Shown here: positions 25,432 to 33,630 of the stretch, piece after piece
How positions within the stretch are numbered: position 1 is the first letter of the stretch
Layout: each line of letters starts with the position of its first letter
DNA from: Jannaschia maritima
Lineage (GTDB): Bacteria; Pseudomonadota; Alphaproteobacteria; Rhodobacterales; Rhodobacteraceae
Direction: 5' to 3'
Length of the DNA stretch: 58,284 nt
Assembly: GCF_030973515.1 (NCBI RefSeq)
Contig: NZ_JARGZA010000020.1
Coordinates: 1-58,284 of the forward strand
Notes under the pieces: model-generated
What the model saw: only the letters and a program-made list of their open reading frames with translations
The model's database searches: none
What the model was told of the DNA's origin: nothing
Translations under genes and position numbers: made by a program

Positions 25432-25935
25432 ATGTCGGGTGGCATGCGCCTCGTCCTGACCGTCCTGTTGACCCTGACCCTGGCCGCACCCGTGGCGGCG
25501 CGGGACTGGTTCCAGCACCCCCATGGCGGGGCGCGCGCCTATTTCGGGCCGTGGCTGGCCATCTGCGAGGGGGGCGGATCGCGCGGTTGCCGTCTGGTCC
25601 AGGACGCGGGGCCGCGGGCCCAGGGGCGCATCGGCGCGGGGCGGATGACATTGCAGCGCGTGCCGGAGGGCTGGCTTCTGACTCTGTACGACGAAGACAT
25701 GACCTGGCCCGGCCCCCTGTCCCTGACGGTGGACGGCGTTCCCCTGGGTGTGCCGACCCGCCCCGGAGCCCCCGGCGTCCCGGGCGCACCACGCACCGTG
25801 AACGGCACGCTATCCCCCGCCGTCGCATCGGCGCTGATCCGGGGCGGGCGGGCCGTGGCCACCTTCTCGGGCGGGGCTCGGACCTATTCGCTGCGCGGCG
25901 TGACCGCGGCGATGGAGGCGGTCGCCGCGCGCTAG
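25432..25935 (+). CDS. Secreted protein, possibly invasion-associated locus B (IalB)-like
   Basis: This roughly 167-residue protein begins with a signal peptide (MRLVLTVLLTLTLAAPVAARD, preceded by MSGG if the first ATG is used). The mature part has YFGPWLAICEGGGSRGCRLVQ, two cysteines spaced as in IalB-like proteins, then alternating beta-strand-like segments and a Pro/Gly-rich loop. IalB-like proteins are small periplasmic or outer-membrane-associated proteins of unclear function common in alphaproteobacteria. The similarity is only suggestive. The start could be 25432 or 25444. It lies 61 bases after the permease gene. Confidence 0.6.
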   Translation: MSGGMRLVLTVLLTLTLAAPVAARDWFQHPHGGARAYFGPWLAICEGGGSRGCRLVQDAGPRAQGRIGAGRMTLQRVPEGWLLTLYDEDMTWPGPLSLTVDGVPLGVPTRPGAPGVPGAPRTVNGTLSPAVASALIRGGRAVATFSGGARTYSLRGVTAAMEAVAAR

Positions 25936-26075
25936 GGCGACGACCCGCCGTCGACCTGCGGTTTCCCGATCGCGAACGGACCGTTGCCCTTGCGGGCGGA
26001 TGCAGTCACGATAATGACGCGTCCAAGCGCTTTTCTTGTCCAGATCGTGGCAGCCCGCCGCCCGAGGTCCCGTCC

Positions 26076-29000
26076 GTGCCCCTGTCGTTTCCGCATCCCC
26101 GCCGCGCCGCCCTGTCCACCGCCACGGCGATGGCCTGCGTCCTGACCGCGCTGTCCGCCGGTGCGCAGACCGCGACCTGGACCGGCGCCGTCGACGGCGA
26201 CTTCAACACGGACGGCAACTGGTCGACGGGCGTCGTGCCGAACGGCAACCCTGCGGTGCTGGACCAAGGCGCGGGTATTCCGCAGCCGACGCAGGGGGCC
26301 GGCCAGACGAACACGGTCCAATCCATGACGGTCGACGACGGCACGCTGACGGTCGGCGGTGCGATGACGGCCACGAACGGCTTCGACGTGAACGCCGACA
26401 CGGTCGCGGCCACGCGGGGAATCCTGAACGTCACCGGCGCCGGCGCGCTGACCGGCGACGTCGCGAACGCGGGCACGTTCACCATCGCCGATACCGGATC
26501 GGTCACGGGAACGGTCACGAACGCGGATGGCGGCGTGTTCGATCTGGGCTTGGACGGGCGCATCCTGACGGGTGGCCTGACCAACGAGGCTGGGGGCCAG
26601 GCCACCACGGCGGGCGACATCGCGGGGGCCGTCGCGAACTCGGGCACGCTGGGCCTGTCGGCGGGCGCCCTCGGGGCCGGTCTGGGAACGACGGCGGGCG
26701 GCACGACGACGGTGACGGGCACGGTCTCGGTCGCGGGGAACACGACCGTGACGGGTGCCGTGGGGAACGCAGGCGCGCTTTCGGTCGCCGGCGGCGGCGC
26801 GTTGACCGCGGACGGTGCCGTGGACGTGGGGAACGGCGGTACGCTCACGGTGCAGGGGGGCGCTGCCGCGACCACGAACGCCGCGCTGGACGTCCGGTCC
26901 GGCGCGACGCTGACCATACAGCAGAACGGCGTGCTGGCGAATACCGGCGCGGCCACGGTCGCCGGAACGGCGGACCTGGCCGGTCAGGTCACGGGCGACG
27001 TCGAAGCGGTGGCGGGCGGACGGGTGGATATCGCATCCACCGGGCGGGTCGATGGCACGTTGACCGTCGGCGGGTCGCCCACCGTCGCGGGTGCGGCGAC
27101 CATCGCGGCGAATTCGGGGGCCAACGTGAACGTGGGCACGCTGGTCGTGAACGCGGGGGGGGACGTCACCTCCGCCGGGCGGATCGGCGTCGCCACGGTC
27201 GGCGCGGGCGGCGACTTGACCTTGTCGGACGGTGCCGTGGATGGTGCGCTGACGCTCGCCGGTCCCGTCGGGGCGCTTCCCGCAGGTGCGGTCGCGGTGA
27301 CGGGCGGCGTCACGGTCGCAGGCGACGTTTCCGGCGCGGGCGACGTGACCGTGTCGAACGGTGCGACCCTGACGCTGGCTCCCACCGCGGCGTTGACGAA
27401 CGCGGATGGCGGCACCCTGACCGTGGAGGATGGCAGCACGTTGAACGCCGCCCGGGAGGTCGCGCTGTCCGGCGCCGGCGTCATCGACGGCAGGATCACG
27501 AACGACCTGGGAATCGAGGCGATCACGGGCGACCTGACGCTGGGCCGCACCGGTTCGGTCGGCGGCACCTTGCGGGTCGCGGGCGACGCCACCCTATCCG
27601 GCGATGCGACGGACCGCGCGCAGGTGGCCGCCCTATCGGTCCAGACCAGTGGCGACTTGGAATCGAACGCCGCGATCGCGGGCGACGTGACCAGCGCGGG
27701 CGAGACGTCCCTCCTGAGCGGATCGGTCGGCGGTGGCCTGACGGTGCAGGACGGTGGCGACGTGGATACTGCGGTGGCCATCGCGGGGAACGTCGCGACC
27801 GCGGGCGTGCTGACGCTGAACGGCGGCTCGGTCGGGGGGACGACCACCGTGCAGGCGGGCGGCGATGCCGATGTCGAGGGCACGGTCGCCGCCACCGGCG
27901 CGATCACCGTCGAGCGGGCAGCGGGCGGTCTGGGGGCGGCGCGGTTGGACGTGGGCGGCGCGGGCGATCTTACGGCGAATGCGGGCATCACCACGGAGGC
28001 TGGCACCGCGCTGACCATCGCGGATGGGGGCCGTCTGGCCAGCACCGCGGCCACGGGCGTGACCCTGGGAGGCACCGCCGACGTGGGGGGCACCCTTGCG
28101 GGAACCGTGTCGGTGCTGTCGGGCGGCGATCTGGACGTCGGGGCCACAGGGTCGGTTACGGGCGGCGTCACCAGCTTGGGCGACGTCGACGTGGCCGGCT
28201 CCGTGGGGGTCCTGCGCGTGGAGGCCGGCACCGCCGCCCTCCGCTCCGCGGGCACGGTCCAGGGGGCCACGACCGTCGCGGGCGGCACACTGACGGGTGC
28301 GGGGGGGACCCTTGCCGGGACCACCGACGTGCAGACCGGTGGCACCCTGTCACTGACGGGTGCGGTCGCCGGGTCGGGCGCGGTGATCAACGCGGGGCGG
28401 ATCGAAGGGACGGGTTCGCTCGACCTGACGGGCACGCCCGCCGCGACGCTCACCAGTTCGGGTGTCGTGGACGGCAACGTGACCCTGTCGGCGGACACCA
28501 TCGCGTTGCAGGCCGGTTCCCAAACTGGCGGCGGCGCGATCCTTCGAGGGGCCGTCGGAAACGCGGGCACTCTGACCCTGTCGCGGAACCAGGCGCTGGC
28601 GGGGGACCTGACCAACGGTGGCTCCGCTACCCTATCGGCAACGATCGACGGCGCTGGCAACGCGTTGCGCAACACCGCCACCGCGTCGCAGGCTGATCCG
28701 ACGCGGGGTTTGGCCATCACCGGACAGGTGACGGGCCTGTCGACCTTCGCCAACAGTGGAACGACGTCCGTGAGCGGACGCCTGGGTGCCGCGGACGTCC
28801 GGAACGACGCCGGGACTCTGACGCTTACGGGTCGCATCGATGGCGCTGTGGCGAACGCCGCGACGCTGCGGGCACAGGGGATCATCGGCGGCGTCGTGGA
28901 CAACGACGATCTGATGGCCCTCACGGGCGACCTCAGGGTGGACGGCACGCTTTCGGGCGACGGCGACGTGCTTGTAGGCGATGGAACGCGTTTGACGACC

Positions 29001-30584
29001 ACGGGAACCGACCTGTCCTCCGGGGGCGTGCTGACCCTGGGCGGCACCCAGGCGATCCGCAGCTTGGCAGACGTGGCCGACGCACCCGGACCCGGACAGG
29101 CCGCCACTGACGCGCGCCTGTCCAGCGATCTGGCCCTCGCGGGCGGCGCGCTTGTCGCACGCGGCGGCGGACGGGTCGACGGCACAGTGTCGGGACCGGG
29201 CACCATCACGATGCAGGACGGTCGCGCGGACGGTCGCCTGACCGTGGGCAGCCTGACGGGCGAGGACACGATCCTGCGCATGGATACGGACCTGGCCGAT
29301 GGCGCGACCGACCGGATCGTCGTGCGCGGCGGTGCCACGACGGGTCGCTTCCTGGTGGCCCTCCAGGACCAGGACACGCTGATCCAGGGTTCCCCCGTGG
29401 GGGAGGTGCTGTTGATCGACGTCGATTCCGATCGGACGGACAACGCGTACGACGCCGCCTTCGATCTGAGCTCGCCGCTTCCATCCGCGAACCGCTTGGT
29501 GTTCCGTTTGAACCAGCGCGCCGCCGGCCTTACCCTCGAAAGCCTGCTGAACCCGCAGATCGCGGGGATCGCGGGCAACGTCGCGCTGACGCAGTCGCTG
29601 GTCGGCAGCCTGATCAACCGACCGAGCTCCCCCTTCGTGGTCGGCTTGGCGGTGGAGGACGAGCGTCCCTGCGGTGCCGGGCTGTGGTCGCGTGGCCAAG
29701 TCGGCTCGGCCGATGCGAGCGGATCGACGACGTCGGGCGGCGCGACCCTCGGTTCGACCATCGAGGCGGACTTCCAAGGTGTTCAGCTCGGCGGCGACTT
29801 CGCTTGCTTCCAGGGCGCGGTGCGGGGCTTCGACGTCGCGCTGGGCGCGATCGCGGGGTACAATCGCGCGACGACGTCGCAGCCGGTGCTGGCATTCGAC
29901 GTTGCGACCAACACCCAGACCTCGACCGTCACCTCCCGCACGGAGGGGGAGATCGACCAGCTCTATGCCGGTCTCTACGCGGCGCTGGTCCGCGGGGCGT
30001 GGTCGGGCGACCTGCAACTGCGATACGAAGATACGTCGTTCACGTTCGACAACCCCGCTGGCCTGGCCTTGACGGACCGTACCCTCGACACGGATGGCGT
30101 CACGCTCAGCGGGTCCGTCAGCCGGGCGTTCACGCTGCCCGCCGACGGGTGGTCGCTGGTCCCGACGGTCGGCTTCTCGGTCACGCGCAACTCGGGCGGG
30201 ACGCTGACGTTCGACGACGGCTCGCGGCTGGACGTGGACGGGCAGACCCAGAAGCTGGGCTTCGCGGGTGCGACCGTCGCCAAGACGCGGATCGCCGCGT
30301 CGGGCCGGTCGCTGTTGAACGTGTTCGGGACGGCCACCTATTACGGCGACTTCACGGACGATCTGGACTCGCGGTTCACGGTGGCGACCGCGCCGGACGC
30401 ACCGCAATCGCTGTCGTCCGCGCCGTTGGGCGATTACGGCGAGATCAGTGCCGGGGTGAACTATGTCCGGATCCTGGACGGGACACGGGGTCGACAGTTC
30501 AACGCGGCGGCGCGCCTGGACTATCGCACCGGGTCTTCGCTGGACGGCTTGGCCTTGACCGCGCAGGTACGCTGGCAATTCTGA
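26076..30584 (+). CDS. Large autotransporter adhesin (type Va secretion)
   Basis: This 1502-residue surface protein has an N-terminal signal sequence (RRAALSTATAMACVLTALSAGAQ), then the TWTGAVDGDFNTDGNWSTG motif common at the start of bacterial passenger domains. About 1100 residues of Gly/Ala/Thr/Val-rich imperfect repeats (units such as AGDVTSAGETSLLSGSVGGG) suit a beta-helix. The C-terminal beta-barrel spans about residues 1180-1502 and ends in the outer-membrane signature RWQF. The GTG start at 26076 has GAGG eight bases upstream; the longer open frame upstream is antisense/noncoding. No protease or lipase motif is seen, so adhesion or aggregation is the likeliest role. Confidence 0.87.
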   Translation: MPLSFPHPRRAALSTATAMACVLTALSAGAQTATWTGAVDGDFNTDGNWSTGVVPNGNPAVLDQGAGIPQPTQGAGQTNTVQSMTVDDGTLTVGGAMTATNGFDVNADTVAATRGILNVTGAGALTGDVANAGTFTIADTGSVTGTVTNADGGVFDLGLDGRILTGGLTNEAGGQATTAGDIAGAVANSGTLGLSAGALGAGLGTTAGGTTTVTGTVSVAGNTTVTGAVGNAGALSVAGGGALTADGAVDVGNGGTLTVQGGAAATTNAALDVRSGATLTIQQNGVLANTGAATVAGTADLAGQVTGDVEAVAGGRVDIASTGRVDGTLTVGGSPTVAGAATIAANSGANVNVGTLVVNAGGDVTSAGRIGVATVGAGGDLTLSDGAVDGALTLAGPVGALPAGAVAVTGGVTVAGDVSGAGDVTVSNGATLTLAPTAALTNADGGTLTVEDGSTLNAAREVALSGAGVIDGRITNDLGIEAITGDLTLGRTGSVGGTLRVAGDATLSGDATDRAQVAALSVQTSGDLESNAAIAGDVTSAGETSLLSGSVGGGLTVQDGGDVDTAVAIAGNVATAGVLTLNGGSVGGTTTVQAGGDADVEGTVAATGAITVERAAGGLGAARLDVGGAGDLTANAGITTEAGTALTIADGGRLASTAATGVTLGGTADVGGTLAGTVSVLSGGDLDVGATGSVTGGVTSLGDVDVAGSVGVLRVEAGTAALRSAGTVQGATTVAGGTLTGAGGTLAGTTDVQTGGTLSLTGAVAGSGAVINAGRIEGTGSLDLTGTPAATLTSSGVVDGNVTLSADTIALQAGSQTGGGAILRGAVGNAGTLTLSRNQALAGDLTNGGSATLSATIDGAGNALRNTATASQADPTRGLAITGQVTGLSTFANSGTTSVSGRLGAADVRNDAGTLTLTGRIDGAVANAATLRAQGIIGGVVDNDDLMALTGDLRVDGTLSGDGDVLVGDGTRLTTTGTDLSSGGVLTLGGTQAIRSLADVADAPGPGQAATDARLSSDLALAGGALVARGGGRVDGTVSGPGTITMQDGRADGRLTVGSLTGEDTILRMDTDLADGATDRIVVRGGATTGRFLVALQDQDTLIQGSPVGEVLLIDVDSDRTDNAYDAAFDLSSPLPSANRLVFRLNQRAAGLTLESLLNPQIAGIAGNVALTQSLVGSLINRPSSPFVVGLAVEDERPCGAGLWSRGQVGSADASGSTTSGGATLGSTIEADFQGVQLGGDFACFQGAVRGFDVALGAIAGYNRATTSQPVLAFDVATNTQTSTVTSRTEGEIDQLYAGLYAALVRGAWSGDLQLRYEDTSFTFDNPAGLALTDRTLDTDGVTLSGSVSRAFTLPADGWSLVPTVGFSVTRNSGGTLTFDDGSRLDVDGQTQKLGFAGATVAKTRIAASGRSLLNVFGTATYYGDFTDDLDSRFTVATAPDAPQSLSSAPLGDYGEISAGVNYVRILDGTRGRQFNAAARLDYRTGSSLDGLALTAQVRWQF

Positions 30585-30644
30585 GGGGCGGCACGGCGCC
30601 GGGCCGGGGGCCGTTCGGCCCTATGGGCAACGGAGGGAGGGGCG

Positions 30645-31976
30645 ATGTCGCTCTATAGCAAGGTCGCCTGGTCCGAAGGCCTGTTCCTGCAGCCGCACCA
30701 CCTGCAGCAGGCGGACCGGCACGTCCTCGCGATGCTGGACGCTCGCCTGCGCCACGCCCGGCCCTATCCCTGGGGCATCTCGGACATGGCCCTCGACCGG
30801 GACCTGATGCAGCAGGGCAAGGCCGGCCTGCGGCGCGTGGCCGGGGCGATGCCCGACGGCCTGGCCTTCGACGCGCCCGCCATGGCCGCGCTGCCCCTGC
30901 CGGTCGCGGTTCCCGACGACGCGGCCGGATCCTTCGTCTGGCTGACCCTTCCCGAACGAGCCCAGAACGGCCGCGAGGTCGGCCCCGACGAGGAGGGCGC
31001 GACCGCGCGTTATCGCCTGGCCGTCGAGACGGTGGTCGACGACGCGGCCGCCGCCCGATCCGAACAGGTCATCGAGATCGCGGAACCCCGGCTGGAGCTG
31101 ACGGTGCGCGAGACCCCGCGCCCCGGCTATCAATGCCTGGCCCTGGCCCGCATCACCGAGGTCCGGGACGGCGTGGTCAGCGTCGACGACGCGGTCCCGC
31201 CCCCCGCCCTGGTGCTCGCGGCCCATCCAGTGCTGACCGGCTATCTCGACAGGGTGATCGGTTGGATAGAGGCGAAGCTCGATTCGCTGGCCCGCTATGC
31301 CGCCGATCCCAGCGCGGGCGGGGGGATGCAGGCCAACGACTATCTGCTGCTGATGATCCTCAATCGGGAGATCGGCGTCCTGCGCCACATGGCGGGCGTC
31401 CATGCCATCCACCCGGAGGATCTGTTCCGCCGCCTGGTCGGCTTGGCGGGCGAGTTGGCGACCTTCGACGGAGGCGCACGCCGGGCGCAGGACTATCCGA
31501 CCTACGACCACGCCGCGCCGCATCTGGCGTTGCGGCCGGTGGTGGCCGACATCCAGCGGTCGCTGTCGCGCGACGTCGGCCGCGCGGTGCGGCTGGACCT
31601 GCGGCAGGTGCGCGACAACAGCTATATCGCGCAGGTCGCCGACCGCGCGCTGTTCCGCAGCGCCGACTTCGTGGTGGAGGTGGCCAGCGCCAAACCCATG
31701 TCGGAGGTACAGTCCCGGTTCCCGCAACTGGCCAAGGTCGGTCCCAACACGCGCATGTCCGAGATCGTGCGCAACAACTTGCCAGGCATTCCGCTTGTCC
31801 ACCTGCCCAACCCGCCGCGCCACATCCGCGTCGTGCCGTCGAACGTCTACTTCCTGATTGATAAGCAATCTCCGATGTGGGCGGAATTCTCGACAGCGCC
31901 AGCGATCGGGATGCATTTTGCGGGCGACTGGCCGGAGCTGTCGCTCGACCTCTGGGCCATTCCGGGGGGCGGTTGA
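30645..31976 (+). CDS. tssK: Type VI secretion baseplate protein TssK
   Basis: This 443-residue protein begins with the TssK hallmark KVAWSEGLFLQPHHLQQADR and continues with NDYLLLMILNRE, EDLFRRLVGLAGELATF and LPNPPRHIRVVPSNVYFLID. TssK joins the baseplate wedge (TssEFG) to the TssLM membrane complex. The ATG is preceded by GGAGGGAGGGG, a strong ribosome-binding site. It starts the rightward operon tssK-tssL-tssM-tagF-pppA-ppkA, 60 bases after the autotransporter gene. Confidence 0.93.
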   Translation: MSLYSKVAWSEGLFLQPHHLQQADRHVLAMLDARLRHARPYPWGISDMALDRDLMQQGKAGLRRVAGAMPDGLAFDAPAMAALPLPVAVPDDAAGSFVWLTLPERAQNGREVGPDEEGATARYRLAVETVVDDAAAARSEQVIEIAEPRLELTVRETPRPGYQCLALARITEVRDGVVSVDDAVPPPALVLAAHPVLTGYLDRVIGWIEAKLDSLARYAADPSAGGGMQANDYLLLMILNREIGVLRHMAGVHAIHPEDLFRRLVGLAGELATFDGGARRAQDYPTYDHAAPHLALRPVVADIQRSLSRDVGRAVRLDLRQVRDNSYIAQVADRALFRSADFVVEVASAKPMSEVQSRFPQLAKVGPNTRMSEIVRNNLPGIPLVHLPNPPRHIRVVPSNVYFLIDKQSPMWAEFSTAPAIGMHFAGDWPELSLDLWAIPGGG

Positions 31977-31977
31977 C

Positions 31978-33630
31978 GTGGCATCTGCGGACGACGACGA
32001 CGACCGCACCGTGATCGGCGGCGCCGTGCCGCCACGCCGGGAGCCGCAGGCCGATCCGTTCGGGCGCGGTCCGCGGCCCGCCGATGCGCCCGAACCGCAG
32101 GACCGTACGATCATCGGCGGCGGGTCCGGGCCGCGGTCGGCTTCCGCGGGGCGCGACGACACCTGGTTGGGCGCGCGACCCGCCGCACCACAGACCCCGC
32201 GCCGTCCGCCGCCCGCGACCCCGCGCCATGCCGTCGTGCCGCCGGCATCCGGGGACCGGTTCGGCGGTGGCATGGGGGCCGGTCTGTCGCACGGCCCCGA
32301 TGGGGGTCTGGGTCGTCCGATGGGATCCGGCGGGGGCGAATTGTTCCCCGACCTGTCCCCGCGCGAACGTCCCGTCACCCGCGCCGCCGCTCCCCGGATC
32401 GCCCTGTCGGACGCCCTGCGCGCGCCCGCCCTGGGCGAGGGCGCGTCGTCCAACCGGCTCGTGGCCGCCGCCGCACCCCTGCTGATCCTGTTGGGCCGCC
32501 TGCGGACCGGCTTGGTCGACATGCAGGCCGGTCCCCTGATGGAGCATGTCTATCACCAGATCGAGGGGTTCGAACGCCAGGTTCGGTCCGCCGGCGTCCC
32601 CGATCTCCAGGCCCGCGTGGCGAAGTACATCCTGGCGGGCACCGCCGACGACATCGTGCAGAACCTGCCGGGTGCGGATCGGGGCCGTTGGGCGGAGTAT
32701 TCGATGGCCGCGCGTATGTTCGGGACGCGCGATACCGGCGTCGGCATCTTCCACGAGACGGAGAAGGCGATGCAGGCCCCGGCGGAGCATTACGACCTGC
32801 TGGAACTGATCCTGGCTTGCCTGTCGCTGGGCTTCGAGGGGGAATACCGTACTCGTCCGGGCGGCGCCGACGCGCTGGCCCGGGTGCGGCGCTCGATCTA
32901 CGAGACGTTGCGGCGCGTCCGGCCTCGCCCGCCGGAGGACATCAGCCCGGTCTGGGCACCCGTGGTGCTGCAAGGCAGGCGCCTGTTCGCCGCCATTCCC
33001 GTCTGGGCCATCGCGGGCCTGGCCCTGGCGGCGCTGGTCGCCTTCTTCGCGACGTTGTCCACGCTCCTGAACCGCCAGGGTTGGGCGGTGGCCGACACGC
33101 TCTATGGATTGCACGCCGACACGCCCGTGACGTTGGAGCGAGGACCCGCCGCGCAACCCTTCGTCGCCCCGGCCGAGGTGGCGCAACTCGACCGCATCCG
33201 CACGGCGCTGGCGCCCGAGATCGAGGCGGGGCAGGTCGACGTCGGCACCAAGGGCGATTTCATCTTCGTGCGGGTCGGCAACCTGCTCCTGTTCGATTCC
33301 GGCAGTTCGGACGTGCGCGAGGACTTCGCGCCCCTGGCCGACCGCATCGCAGAGGTCCTGGATGCCGAAGGCGGCCCCGTCCGCGTCCTGGGCTATACCG
33401 ATAGCGTGCCGCCATCCGGGCGGGGACGGTACAAGACGAATCTGGACCTGTCCGTCGCCCGGGCGGAGGGCGTCGCCGACCTGCTCCGCGCCCGCCTGTC
33501 CGATCCGTCCCGCATCGCGGTCGAAGGACGGGGCGAGGCCGACCCGATCGGCGACAACGCCACGCCCGAAGGGCGGGCCCAGAACCGCCGGGTGGAGGTG
33601 TTGATCGCCCGGGAAGGAACGTTCCAATGA
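31978..33630 (+). CDS. tssL: Type VI secretion membrane protein TssL with OmpA peptidoglycan-binding domain
   Basis: This 550-residue protein starts at GTG two bases after the tssK stop. Residues 1-150 are disordered and contain DRTVIGG (Thr11), DRTIIGG (Thr44) and DDTWLG (Thr62). The DotU domain (about 155-330) includes HVYHQIEGFERQV and ELILACLSLGFEGEYR. One membrane span lies at about 335-360. The OmpA-like domain (about 430-545) has LLFDSGSSDVRE, LGYTDSVPP and EGRAQNRRVEV. TssL anchors the machine in the inner membrane and peptidoglycan. The N-terminal Thr motifs resemble kinase/FHA targets; the A. tumefaciens TssL is known to be phosphorylated near its N-terminus by PpkA. Confidence 0.93.
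   Translation: MASADDDDDRTVIGGAVPPRREPQADPFGRGPRPADAPEPQDRTIIGGGSGPRSASAGRDDTWLGARPAAPQTPRRPPPATPRHAVVPPASGDRFGGGMGAGLSHGPDGGLGRPMGSGGGELFPDLSPRERPVTRAAAPRIALSDALRAPALGEGASSNRLVAAAAPLLILLGRLRTGLVDMQAGPLMEHVYHQIEGFERQVRSAGVPDLQARVAKYILAGTADDIVQNLPGADRGRWAEYSMAARMFGTRDTGVGIFHETEKAMQAPAEHYDLLELILACLSLGFEGEYRTRPGGADALARVRRSIYETLRRVRPRPPEDISPVWAPVVLQGRRLFAAIPVWAIAGLALAALVAFFATLSTLLNRQGWAVADTLYGLHADTPVTLERGPAAQPFVAPAEVAQLDRIRTALAPEIEAGQVDVGTKGDFIFVRVGNLLLFDSGSSDVREDFAPLADRIAEVLDAEGGPVRVLGYTDSVPPSGRGRYKTNLDLSVARAEGVADLLRARLSDPSRIAVEGRGEADPIGDNATPEGRAQNRRVEVLIAREGTFQ

Noticed and set aside
26400-29200. Repeats in the autotransporter considered as a CRISPR or tandem DNA repeat
   Set aside because: Units are degenerate at DNA level and in-frame at protein level, with no constant repeat or spacers.
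26984-29761. 925-codon open frame antisense to the autotransporter
   Set aside because: Composition (Pro/Ser/Thr/Val repeats) mirrors the sense repeats read backwards; no signal or domain.
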